NCBI GenBank assembly: GCA_021371795.1
Contig: JAJFVK010000019.1
Span: 186,001-250,000, forward strand
DNA: 64,000 nt
Source: Planctomycetaceae bacterium
Lineage (GTDB): Bacteria; Planctomycetota; Phycisphaerae; Sedimentisphaerales; UBA12454
Direction: 5' to 3'
The stretch's first letter is position 1; every line of letters starts with the position of its first letter. Positions 35,514 through 43,666 of this stretch are shown here, one piece after another. The notes beneath the pieces are model-generated. The model ran no database searches and was not told the origin of the DNA. It saw only the letters and a program-made list of their open reading frames with translations. Position numbers and translations under genes: made by a program.

Positions 35514-36509
35514 TTATTTCAACTGCTTTTCAAATTTGTCTAAAATAAGTTTCTTTACTTCGTCCAGTGAGCCTTTTAGATTAACGCCGGAAGCCATTTT
35601 GTGGCCGCCGCCGCCAAGTTCGCTTGCGATTTTCTGGACATCCACACGGCCTGTGCTTCGCAACGCGCAGCGGAAACCGCCATCCTTCAATTCAATAAAT
35701 AACGCTGCGGCTTCAACCACGCTGACACGCTGGCATTCGTTTACAAATTCCTCCGTATCCGCTCCTATCGCACCGGTCGCGTCAAAATCGCTTCGCATAA
35801 TGTGCTGTAATGCAATTTGGCCATCGTGATGAAACTCAAGATTGTTCAGCATTTTACCAAGCAATTTTAAACGAGCGGGCGAATAATTCTTGTAAAGCTT
35901 GTGATATATCTGGGCAGGCTTTGCACCAAGCTCTATAAGCGATGAGGCATTGCGCATCACCCTGCTGTCGGTATTGTCAAACCTGAACCAGCCTGTGTCG
36001 GTAGAAAGAGCCACATAAACAGCCTCGGCAATCTGTGGTGTGATCTCCCATTTGGCAAACTTAAACAAATCGAAGATAATTTCACCAGTGGCCGCGGCGG
36101 TTGAATCAACTATCTCAACAGCACCCAAGCCGTCACCTGTAACGTGATGGTCAATTACAAGCACAGGCAGTTTTGAGGTCTTGAGCCATTTGTCAAATTC
36201 CGGAAGCTGGACATAACTGTTGGTATCGACAATCACAATCAAATCAAACGAGCCAAACTCGCCGGACCCAAGCTGCTCAAGTTTTACATCATTGCCAAGC
36301 ACCGGAACAGGTTTACCAAAAAGAAAATCATACCAAACCGCAGGCGGTGAGAGCAAAATCGGCTGCGCACTTTTGCCGAGATTGGCGGCCATATCGCAAA
36401 AGGCCTTCATACAGCCAATCGCGTCGCCATCCGGACGGGTATGCGAAGTTACAAGGAAACTTTTGCTGTTGTTAATTAAATCAAGCGCTTTTTGAAAATT
36501 TTTAGACAT
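35514..36509 (-). CDS. DHH/DHHA1 phosphoesterase (NrnA-like)
   Basis: 331 residues. DHH motifs: VTSHTRPDGDAIGC (motif I), IVIVDTNSYVQLPEF (II), LVIDHHVTGDGLG (III), VYVALSTDTGWFRFDNTDSRV (IV). C-terminal DHHA1 GGGGHKMASGV. It degrades oligoribonucleotides (nanoRNA), pAp or related substrates. Confidence 0.92.
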   Translation of the reverse strand: MSKNFQKALDLINNSKSFLVTSHTRPDGDAIGCMKAFCDMAANLGKSAQPILLSPPAVWYDFLFGKPVPVLGNDVKLEQLGSGEFGSFDLIVIVDTNSYVQLPEFDKWLKTSKLPVLVIDHHVTGDGLGAVEIVDSTAAATGEIIFDLFKFAKWEITPQIAEAVYVALSTDTGWFRFDNTDSRVMRNASSLIELGAKPAQIYHKLYKNYSPARLKLLGKMLNNLEFHHDGQIALQHIMRSDFDATGAIGADTEEFVNECQRVSVVEAAALFIELKDGGFRCALRSTGRVDVQKIASELGGGGHKMASGVNLKGSLDEVKKLILDKFEKQLK

Positions 36510-36553
36510 ATCTATTTTCTATCACTGCTTTCTCAAACTAATGCAGCCGAAAG

Positions 36554-36937
36554 TCATAACAGTTTTTGTACTGATTTAAAAACATTTTCAGCTATTAGAA
36601 TACATTTGTGGCAAACGGCTTTATCTGGTATGAAATCCGGCAAAACGCTCATCAATGGATATTTTGACGGCAAATAAACCGAATCAAATAATTCGCAATC
36701 CTCTTTGGAAATATCAATTCTTATATTATGTTGATTGAGTAAGCCAACAATTTCAGAAATGCTATGACTTTTTAAAACTTTAATCGAATGCTCAACCAGC
36801 AATGATTTTAAGGCCTTTTCAATAGACTGCTGAACATTTTGCAAACACGGATTATATAAATTACTCTCAAACAACACCTGCGAAGATTTTAAATTTTCCT
36901 CTGCATACTCAAGCCATCTTCTGGTCTCATCTTTCAT
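36554..36937 (-). CDS. HEPN-domain protein, partner of the MNT gene
   Basis: About 127 residues from the ATG at 36937 (MKDETRRWLEYAEENLKSSQ). HEPN pattern: RWLEYAEENLKSSQVLF...LQNVQQSIEKALKSLLVEHSIKVLKSHSISEIVGLL, including the Q.s.EK.LK.ll helix of the family. The Rx4-6H RNase motif is not clear. The start overlaps the MNT stop by 11 bp. Confidence 0.85.
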   Translation of the reverse strand: MKDETRRWLEYAEENLKSSQVLFESNLYNPCLQNVQQSIEKALKSLLVEHSIKVLKSHSISEIVGLLNQHNIRIDISKEDCELFDSVYLPSKYPLMSVLPDFIPDKAVCHKCILIAENVFKSVQKLL

Positions 36938-37229
36938 AGACAACCCTGCCCATTGCAATCTCATCCATAAAAAAACCTTCTCTTGCGTCCGGTCTTAAGG
37001 GGAAAATATCGAGAGCAATTTTTTCCGAAACCGGCCGTGTCTTTTTCCTGTACTTCATCGCTAACGACAAATACTTTTCATTGCTGTCCTGAAACACAGC
37101 CACATCAATATCGTTAGGGTTTGGTGAAGTCAGAAAAGAGCCAAAAATCACGATTCGGCGAACTTCCGGTTCATCATTCAGAAAATTTACTATGTTGTTT
37201 ATTATATTTTCTTTGTCTATTTGTGTCAT
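36927..37229 (-). CDS. Minimal nucleotidyltransferase (MNT-type)
   Basis: 100 residues. Catalytic signature VIFGSF...PNDIDVAVF (GSF and DxD), as in MNT proteins that pair with HEPN as toxin-antitoxin modules by adenylylating the HEPN partner. It is immediately upstream of the HEPN gene and overlaps it. Confidence 0.88.
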   Translation of the reverse strand: MTQIDKENIINNIVNFLNDEPEVRRIVIFGSFLTSPNPNDIDVAVFQDSNEKYLSLAMKYRKKTRPVSEKIALDIFPLRPDAREGFFMDEIAMGRVVYER

Positions 37230-37296
37230 AACTCCACCATTCTACTAAAATAAACTCACAAAGAAAAGGCTTTTTTACGCGCAATAAATCTGGCTG

Positions 37297-38010
37297 TTAT
37301 TTCTGCTGCTGCAAGGTTTTTATTAACATCTCTAAATCCATACTCTTTTCCGCTTTTCCTTCAAAATCAAACGCTTCGTAATGCTTGTTATCCGAAGTTA
37401 TAACGGCCTGGCCTCGCTGGATGGTAAAATCAGGAGCGAGCCAGCCGGTGATGTATAAATCGCCGTTGACTTTCCTGACTTTGCCGCCATCGGCATTGTT
37501 ATACTCAACCAGCATATACAATCCATACGCCAGAAAATAGATTTCGTCTGTCTTGTGCGGCGACTTAACATTAATCCTGTCGGGATACGGCACGAAATTG
37601 CCCCTGATTTTGCCAAGAGCAATTTGATATTCCTTCGCCTTGTTCGGGCCGACAGAATATTCGCCTGCCCAGTTGCCTTGGACTGTATAGTTCGGGTCAA
37701 AAACTAAAGTAAGAAAGCCCCTTTCATCATTGCCCCTGTGCAGGTTGGCTTTCAAACCTATTTTTTCTGTAATTTTAGGGTGAATAGGGAAAGGCTTGCC
37801 GAGCTTATTGCGAACCGTAATTTTATACAGATTGCTCCATTGCTTCCACGGCGGATTTTTCATTTTTTGGCCGGTATTTATTTCAATGCCGGGGCCAAGA
37901 AACGACCTGTAATAAAACCACACACCAATCAACACACAAATAAAAAGCCCCAGAATCATTGCATAACCAGAACGGCTGCGCTTATAAAATTGCGAGCGAA
38001 TCCCTTTCAT
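37297..38010 (-). CDS. Membrane-anchored hypothetical protein
   Basis: 237 residues from ATG 38010, which has CAAGGAGAAAA upstream; the frame runs far upstream into ribF but without a start signal. One N-terminal membrane helix (GYAMILGLFICVLIGVWFYYR) is followed by an extracytoplasmic beta-rich domain (WKQWSNLYKITVRNKLGKPFP, VQGNWAGEYSVGPNKAKEY). No family recognised. 20 bp after ribF, same strand. Confidence 0.65.
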   Translation of the reverse strand: MKGIRSQFYKRSRSGYAMILGLFICVLIGVWFYYRSFLGPGIEINTGQKMKNPPWKQWSNLYKITVRNKLGKPFPIHPKITEKIGLKANLHRGNDERGFLTLVFDPNYTVQGNWAGEYSVGPNKAKEYQIALGKIRGNFVPYPDRINVKSPHKTDEIYFLAYGLYMLVEYNNADGGKVRKVNGDLYITGWLAPDFTIQRGQAVITSDNKHYEAFDFEGKAEKSMDLEMLIKTLQQQK

Positions 38011-38029
38011 TTTTTTCTCCTTGTGCAAA

Positions 38030-39004
38030 TTATTTGTTAGAAAGAATATACTCCGACTTTTGACAATCTTTTGCAATTTGCTCTTTGAGTTTCTCTTCCG
38101 ATTCGAAACGAATCTGCGTGCGAATAAAATCCACAAAATCCATCGCAAGATATTTTCCATATAAATCTTCCGGCTTCTTATCAAGCAGATGTGCTTCGAT
38201 AAGCAGAGGGTGGTTGGATACGAAAGTTTTTGCCCTGCCAATACTGAAAACGGCGGGCGATTTCTGATTCTTAATCGCAAGTTCATCAACGCTATCTGCT
38301 AACGATACGAATCCCGCGTAAACGCCTTCAGCGGGTATAATCTGGTCGTGCGGGTCGATGTTCGCGGTCGGATATCCCAATTCAGTGCCCTTTCCCCTGC
38401 CCTTGACAATGCTTCCCATAAGGCGGTAAGGCCTGCCAAGTGCGCGGGCGGCATCGGCAACATCGCCGCGGTGCAGCAAATGGCGAATCATCGTGCTGGA
38501 AACTCGCATCGATGCGTTTCCGACCAGTAACTGCTGCGGCTCAATTATGGTAACATTAAAATTATGCTGTTTCGCCAGATGCTCAAGAGTCCGCACGTTG
38601 CCGCTGCGGCCGTAACCAAAATGGAAATCATCGCCTTCGATTATCGCTTTGGGGGCAATTTCCTTCATCAGAAATTTCACAACAAAATCGTCCGGCGAAA
38701 GCGAGAGCATCTGATAATTGTCTTTCATAACAATCATATAATCTATGCCGGCCTGTTCGAGCAGAGCGGCTTTCAAACGCAAAGGCGTAAGAACTTTTGG
38801 CATTCTGTCTGGGTGCAAAATCGCGGCCGGGTGAGGGTCGAACGTCATTACCGCAACGGGACAGCCGCCGAAATTGCCGGATAACTGCTTTGCGGAACGA
38901 ATTATTTCACGATGACCGAGATGGACGCCATCAAAGTTGCCGATTGTCAGGCAGCAATGACGAAGGCCATTGTCAATCCCTTCAAGTTTATCTATCGTAA
39001 TCAT
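38030..39004 (-). CDS. ribF: Bifunctional riboflavin kinase / FAD synthetase
   Basis: 324 residues, family length. Adenylyltransferase part: CCLTIGNFDGVHLGHREII (HxGH), FDPHPAAILHP, EGDDFHFGYGRSGN, SSTMIRHLLHRGDVADAARALGRPY. Kinase part: GKGTELGYPTANIDP, IIPAEGVYAGFV, EAHLLDKKPEDLYGKYLAMDF. Makes FMN and FAD. Confidence 0.96.
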   Translation of the reverse strand: MITIDKLEGIDNGLRHCCLTIGNFDGVHLGHREIIRSAKQLSGNFGGCPVAVMTFDPHPAAILHPDRMPKVLTPLRLKAALLEQAGIDYMIVMKDNYQMLSLSPDDFVVKFLMKEIAPKAIIEGDDFHFGYGRSGNVRTLEHLAKQHNFNVTIIEPQQLLVGNASMRVSSTMIRHLLHRGDVADAARALGRPYRLMGSIVKGRGKGTELGYPTANIDPHDQIIPAEGVYAGFVSLADSVDELAIKNQKSPAVFSIGRAKTFVSNHPLLIEAHLLDKKPEDLYGKYLAMDFVDFIRTQIRFESEEKLKEQIAKDCQKSEYILSNK

Positions 39005-39108
39005 ATCAAAATCCTTTCAAACTATTTTACGATTAAAGAATGTTTTGGGCAAGTATTTTAAAGGAGATATATTTTTGACTTTTTAGGGCATTAGTGTACA
39101 ATCAGGCT

Positions 39109-39690
39109 ATGATAATGAGAATGAGCGATAATCCTCTTTTTGACGCGACCAAACCGCCTATCGCCGAAGTCGTGCGGGCACAAACGGCGGCTATGGGTAA
39201 GGAATTTTCACAAAAACAGTTCGATGATCTGTTCGGACGGATAACCAGCCTATACGAAGTTAAGACCTCTATTTATGTCGAGGAAATAGCGGCAATCGCG
39301 GAAGAAATTTATATTCAGCCCCAAATCGGGTTCGACCTTGTCTCGCTCAAGACAACACTGGGACCAAAGATACTTCCAACGGCGACAGTTGTACTCGAAA
39401 CGCCAAAGAAAGAACACATCACTTCACAGGCGGCAGGATGCAGTACGACCGATGCAATATGCACCGCAATTTCCGAAGCGACGCAAATAAAAATTTTCCT
39501 TAAAAACCTTGCGTTTAATTCAATCGTGGAAGGCACAAATTCGCTCGGACAGGTAAGCATTACTACTGAATATCATAACAGGCAGGTGCGAACGACAGCT
39601 TGCTCAATCGATTTGCTTGAAGCAATCGCCAAGGCTTATCTAACTGCTATCAATATCGTAATGGACAGAGTAAACCAGCAATTAGATTAA
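39109..39690 (+). CDS. Free-standing LeuA-type allosteric (dimerisation) domain protein
   Basis: About 193 residues from ATG 39109; two further ATGs follow within 12 bp and the SD is weak. The C-terminal ~110 residues show the isopropylmalate synthase regulatory fold: TATVVLETPKKEHITSQAAGCSTTDAI, IVEGTNSLGQVSITTEYHNRQVRTTACSIDLLEAIAKAYLTAINIV. The catalytic TIM barrel is absent. The N-terminal part (PIAEVVRAQTAAMGKEFSQKQFDDLF) looks like a separate helical domain. It precedes aroDE, separated by a repeat. Confidence 0.75.
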   Translation: MIMRMSDNPLFDATKPPIAEVVRAQTAAMGKEFSQKQFDDLFGRITSLYEVKTSIYVEEIAAIAEEIYIQPQIGFDLVSLKTTLGPKILPTATVVLETPKKEHITSQAAGCSTTDAICTAISEATQIKIFLKNLAFNSIVEGTNSLGQVSITTEYHNRQVRTTACSIDLLEAIAKAYLTAINIVMDRVNQQLD

Positions 39691-39715
39691 GCCACGGAGA
39701 ATAATTTTTGTTTTA

Positions 39716-39742
39716 GCCACAGAGAACACAGAGCTCACAGAG
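39716..39742. repeat. CACAGAG-type 9-bp triple repeat
   Basis: GCCACAGAG/AACACAGAG/CTCACAGAG, between the LeuA-domain gene and aroDE. A partial GCCACGGAGAA precedes it at 39691. Confidence 0.7.
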
Positions 39743-39753
39743 ATATTTAACTT

Positions 39754-41304
39754 ATGACTTATTTGACTATTCCAATTTGCGGAAAAGATTTACAAAGCTG
39801 CAAAGAGCAAATCAGCTCGGCTGTCAAGGCAGGCGTCCAAATGCTGGAGCTTCGCAGCGATTATTTAGAATCGCTCGACACCTATAAACTCAAAGGACTA
39901 ATGGCAGAGGCCAAAAAGACGAATCTGCCAATAATTGTAACCTGCCGGGACGCTAAAGAAGGCGGTCAAAACAATATTCCCGCCCCGCTTCGCAAACAAA
40001 TACTCGTTGAGGCGATAAATAACAACGCGGATTTAATCGACTGCGAATTTAAAAACTTTACCGGCGATGTCGAAATCGAGATAAAACAAGCATTAGCTGA
40101 ACACAAAAAAACAAAACTGATTCTCTCATCGCACAACTTTAAAGAACCTTTCGAAAATTTATCTGAGATTTACGAGGAAATGTACTCCGTGTTTCCCGAC
40201 GCAATCGCAAAAACAGCTTATCAGGCGAATCATATAAACGACTGCTTTCCGGCATTCGACATACTTCACGAATACGGCGAAAAAGCAATCGCGATATGTA
40301 TGGGACAGGCCGGAATCATCAGCAGGATTATTGCGAAGAAACTAAATGCGTTTTTAACTTTCGGAAGTCTTGACGAAAATCAGCAGACCGCGCCGGGACA
40401 GGTTTCCATTGAAACAATGAAACAACTCTATCGATTCGATACGATAAACAAAGATACCGAATTGTTCGGAGTAATCGCGGACCCTGTCGGACACTCCATC
40501 AGTCCTGCAGTTCACAACGCTTGCTTCGCAGCGAAAAATTACAACGGCGTTTATCTGCCAATGCTTGTAAAGGGCGGAAATGCCGAATTCGACAAATTTT
40601 TGAATAACATTACATCGAGGCCGTGGCTGAATTTTAAGGGGTTTAGCGTAACGATACCGCACAAAGTCAACGCACTTGAATACGCACAGGAAAAAGGCGA
40701 ATATATCGACCCTGTCGCGGTGCAAATCGGAGCGGTCAATACGCTGACCATCGGCCAAAATAACAGAATCACAGGCGGTAATACCGATTATGCCGGCGCG
40801 ATGGACGCATTAACAGTCGCGATGGGAATATCACGAAAACAGCTTAATGGAAAGACTGTCGCATGTCTGGGAGCAGGCGGAGTGGCTCGCGCTATCGTGG
40901 CGGGACTTGCGGACGTCGGCGCTAAAATTACAATTTACAACCGCACAATGGCAAAAGCACAGGGACTGGCCAGAGAATTTAAATGTCATTTTGCGGGCAA
41001 CGACGAACTTAAAAACCTGAACGCGGATATTATTATCAACTGCACCAGTATCGGAATGCATCCCAACGTCAACGAAAGCCCGCTGCCGGCGGAATGTCTT
41101 AAACCTACACAAACGGTTTTCGATATGGTTTATAATCCGATAGAAACGCTACTGATAAAACAAGCCAAACAAGCAGGAGCAAAGACTGTCTGCGGAGCGG
41201 AGATGTTCATAGGGCAAGCCGCGGAACAATTTAAAATGTTTACGCAAACAGACTGTCCGATGGATGTGATGCGAAAAGCAGTTCTCGAAGCATTGAAATT
41301 ATAA
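39754..41304 (+). CDS. aroDE: Bifunctional 3-dehydroquinate dehydratase / shikimate dehydrogenase
   Basis: 516 residues. N-terminal type I dehydroquinase (~1-220): LELRSDYLE, PIIVTCRDAKEGGQ, KLILSSHNF, and DAIAKTAYQAN with the Schiff-base Lys. C-terminal shikimate dehydrogenase (~228-516): GVIADPVGHSISPAVHN, FSVTIPHKVNALEYA, IGAVNTLTIGQ, GNTDYAGAMDAL, ACLGAGGVARAIVAGL, NCTSIGMHPN. Both steps of the shikimate pathway in one chain, as in plants and some planctomycetes and chlamydiae. Its end overlaps the convergent P-ATPase by 6 bp. Confidence 0.96.
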   Translation: MTYLTIPICGKDLQSCKEQISSAVKAGVQMLELRSDYLESLDTYKLKGLMAEAKKTNLPIIVTCRDAKEGGQNNIPAPLRKQILVEAINNNADLIDCEFKNFTGDVEIEIKQALAEHKKTKLILSSHNFKEPFENLSEIYEEMYSVFPDAIAKTAYQANHINDCFPAFDILHEYGEKAIAICMGQAGIISRIIAKKLNAFLTFGSLDENQQTAPGQVSIETMKQLYRFDTINKDTELFGVIADPVGHSISPAVHNACFAAKNYNGVYLPMLVKGGNAEFDKFLNNITSRPWLNFKGFSVTIPHKVNALEYAQEKGEYIDPVAVQIGAVNTLTIGQNNRITGGNTDYAGAMDALTVAMGISRKQLNGKTVACLGAGGVARAIVAGLADVGAKITIYNRTMAKAQGLAREFKCHFAGNDELKNLNADIIINCTSIGMHPNVNESPLPAECLKPTQTVFDMVYNPIETLLIKQAKQAGAKTVCGAEMFIGQAAEQFKMFTQTDCPMDVMRKAVLEALKL

Positions 41305-43599
41305 TTTTGTATTCCGCAGACGAAGCGCGTTTGTCGCAACAGAAACTGAACTAAAACTCATCGCCAGCGCTGCGATAACCGGACTTAGCAAAATTCCCAA
41401 AAACGGATACAGCAAACCTGCGGCAATCGGAATCGCAACAGAATTATAGAAAAACGCGAAGAAAATGTTCTGGCGGATATTACGCATTGTCGCCCTGCTC
41501 AAATTTCGTGCCCTGATGATTCCACGTAAATCGCCTTTGACAAGGACAATGTCGGCGCTTTCCATAGCGATATCTGTGCCGGTCGCCATCGCAATTCCGA
41601 CATCGGCCTGCGCAAGAGCGGGAGCGTCATTTATGCCGTCGCCGGCCATCGCGACAATTTTGCCCTGCTGCTGAAGCCGCTTTATTATTTCGTTTTTGTC
41701 CTGCGGCAAAACCTGCGCGTAAACTTTTTCTATGCCAAGCTCTTTTGCGATCATCTCGGCGGTTTTCTGATTGTCGCCGGTGAGCATTATCAGTTCAATG
41801 GCCTGTTTTTTAAGCAGCTTTACCGCATCACGTGCGGATTCCTTTATCGGGTCGGCAATGGCAATAGCCCCTTTGATTTTGCCCTCTACGGCAACCAGTA
41901 CAGTTGTGTTACTCTGGTCGATACTGTTCGTCATTCGCGAAACGTCAATTCCATTTTCCTCAAGCAATTTCTGACTTCCAACTATAATTTTCCCTCCATT
42001 GAGCAATGCTGTCACGCCTTTGCCGGCAAAAGACTGAAAACTCTGAATATTTTCCAGTGAAATATATTTACTTTCGGCGAAATTAACTATCGCCCGGCCA
42101 AGCGGATGCTCCGAATACTGTTCAACCCCGGCGGCAATCTGAATCAACAGGCTTTCCTTTATTTCGTTGGCAACAACGGAAACAACTTTCGGCCTGCCTT
42201 CTGTAAGCGTACCGGTTTTATCAACGACCAGCGTGTCAACACTTTCCATATTTTCAAGGGCTTCGGCGTTTTTAATAAGAACGCCGGCCTTCGCCCCTCT
42301 GCCAAGACCAACCGTTATCGACAAAGGCGTCGCAAGTCCCAGTGCGCACGGACAGGCGATAATCAGCACAGCGACGGCATTTACCAAAGCATACGCAAAA
42401 CGCGGCTGTGGGCCAATCAGCGACCACATAATGAATGTAATAATTGAGGCAGTGAAAACAAGCGGCACAAAATACGCCGCGACAGTATCAGCGATTTTCT
42501 GAATAGGCGACTTGCTACGTTGAGCCTGCGCGACCATTTGAACAATTTGCGCAAGCATCGTTTCAGCTCCGATGCGCTGGGCATGCATTAAAAGCGAACC
42601 TGAAGTATTAATCGTTCCGCCAATGATTTTCGACTGAGGATTTTTTTCAACTGGTGCGGGCTCGCCTGTTATCATCGACTCATCGACAAAGCCTGAACCT
42701 TCTATAACAACGCCATCGACGGGAACGATTCCGCCTGGACGGATACGCAGTTTGTCGCCGACAATAACATCTTCAATCGGAATATCTTTTTCAGAACCAT
42801 CTTCCAAAATCTTCCCTGCGATTTTCGGCGTAAGCGAAAGCAGCTCCCTGATTGCCGTACTGGTTTTGCCTCTGGCTCGCAATTCCAGAACCTGTCCCAT
42901 CAAAACCAGCACTGTTATAACGGCCGCAGGTTCAAAATAGACATCAACTCCGCCGACAGAATTGCGAAATGACGCGGGAAAAATCTGCGGAGCTATTATC
43001 GCGACTACACTGTAAAAGTAAGACGCCGAGACGCCAATCGCAATAAGCGTAAACATATTCGGGCTGCGGTTTATAATCGATTGCCAAAAGCGAACAAAGA
43101 AAGGCCGGCCGCATATAAATACCACAGGCGTTGCCAAAACAAACTCAAACCAGTGCAGCACGTGCATCGACGCTATCGATTCAATCGCTTTAGGAAAAAT
43201 ATGATGACCCATAGCAATGAAAAATATCGGGAACGATAAAACAAGACCAACCCAGAAACGCCGACTCATCGAAACAAGTTCCGGATTTGGTATTTCCTCT
43301 GCGGATAACTGTTCAGGTTCGAGCCCCATACCGCATTTCGGACAGGTTGACGGCCCCTTATGACGAACATTGGGATGCATTGGGCAGGTGTAAATTATTT
43401 CAGAATCCAAAACAGAATGTTTTACGACAGGTTTGGGGGCAAGGTATTTTTCAGGGTCAGACTGGAATTTTTGTGCGCATTTGTTACCGCAGAAAAAATA
43501 TTCTTTTCCTTTATATTGCGTTTTAGCAGACGCAGAAAAAGTATCAACGGACATACCGCAGACCGGGTCTGTCGTGTTTTTCTCGTATTCAGTCTCCAC
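41299..43599 (-). CDS. Heavy-metal (copper-type) P-type ATPase with YHS and HMBD N-termini
   Basis: 766 residues. The N-terminus has a YHS domain (DPVCGMSVDTFSASAKTQYK...YFFCGNKCAQKF) and a heavy-metal-binding segment (YTCPMHPNVRHKGPSTCPKCGMGLEP), but no ferredoxin-like HMA domain. P-type core: CPCALGLATPLS in helix 6, DKTGTLTEG, SEHPLGRAIV, MLTGDNQKTAE, and GDGINDAPALAQADVGIAM. CPC plus the YHS/HMBD combination points to Cu(+) export. The adjacent gene gives no copper operon. Confidence 0.93.
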   Translation of the reverse strand: METEYEKNTTDPVCGMSVDTFSASAKTQYKGKEYFFCGNKCAQKFQSDPEKYLAPKPVVKHSVLDSEIIYTCPMHPNVRHKGPSTCPKCGMGLEPEQLSAEEIPNPELVSMSRRFWVGLVLSFPIFFIAMGHHIFPKAIESIASMHVLHWFEFVLATPVVFICGRPFFVRFWQSIINRSPNMFTLIAIGVSASYFYSVVAIIAPQIFPASFRNSVGGVDVYFEPAAVITVLVLMGQVLELRARGKTSTAIRELLSLTPKIAGKILEDGSEKDIPIEDVIVGDKLRIRPGGIVPVDGVVIEGSGFVDESMITGEPAPVEKNPQSKIIGGTINTSGSLLMHAQRIGAETMLAQIVQMVAQAQRSKSPIQKIADTVAAYFVPLVFTASIITFIMWSLIGPQPRFAYALVNAVAVLIIACPCALGLATPLSITVGLGRGAKAGVLIKNAEALENMESVDTLVVDKTGTLTEGRPKVVSVVANEIKESLLIQIAAGVEQYSEHPLGRAIVNFAESKYISLENIQSFQSFAGKGVTALLNGGKIIVGSQKLLEENGIDVSRMTNSIDQSNTTVLVAVEGKIKGAIAIADPIKESARDAVKLLKKQAIELIMLTGDNQKTAEMIAKELGIEKVYAQVLPQDKNEIIKRLQQQGKIVAMAGDGINDAPALAQADVGIAMATGTDIAMESADIVLVKGDLRGIIRARNLSRATMRNIRQNIFFAFFYNSVAIPIAAGLLYPFLGILLSPVIAALAMSFSSVSVATNALRLRNTKL

Positions 43600-43623
43600 A
43601 TTATACCTATTGCGATAAAAGGT

Positions 43624-43650
43624 AAAAACCCTGCCATAGCGGTGGCAGGG
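43624..43650 (-). terminator. Intrinsic terminator of the EF-G-like gene
   Basis: Minus strand CCCTGCCA-ccgcta-TGGCAGGG followed by TTTTT, 17 bp after the stop. Confidence 0.85.
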
Positions 43651-43666
43651 CTAAACCTTATATATA

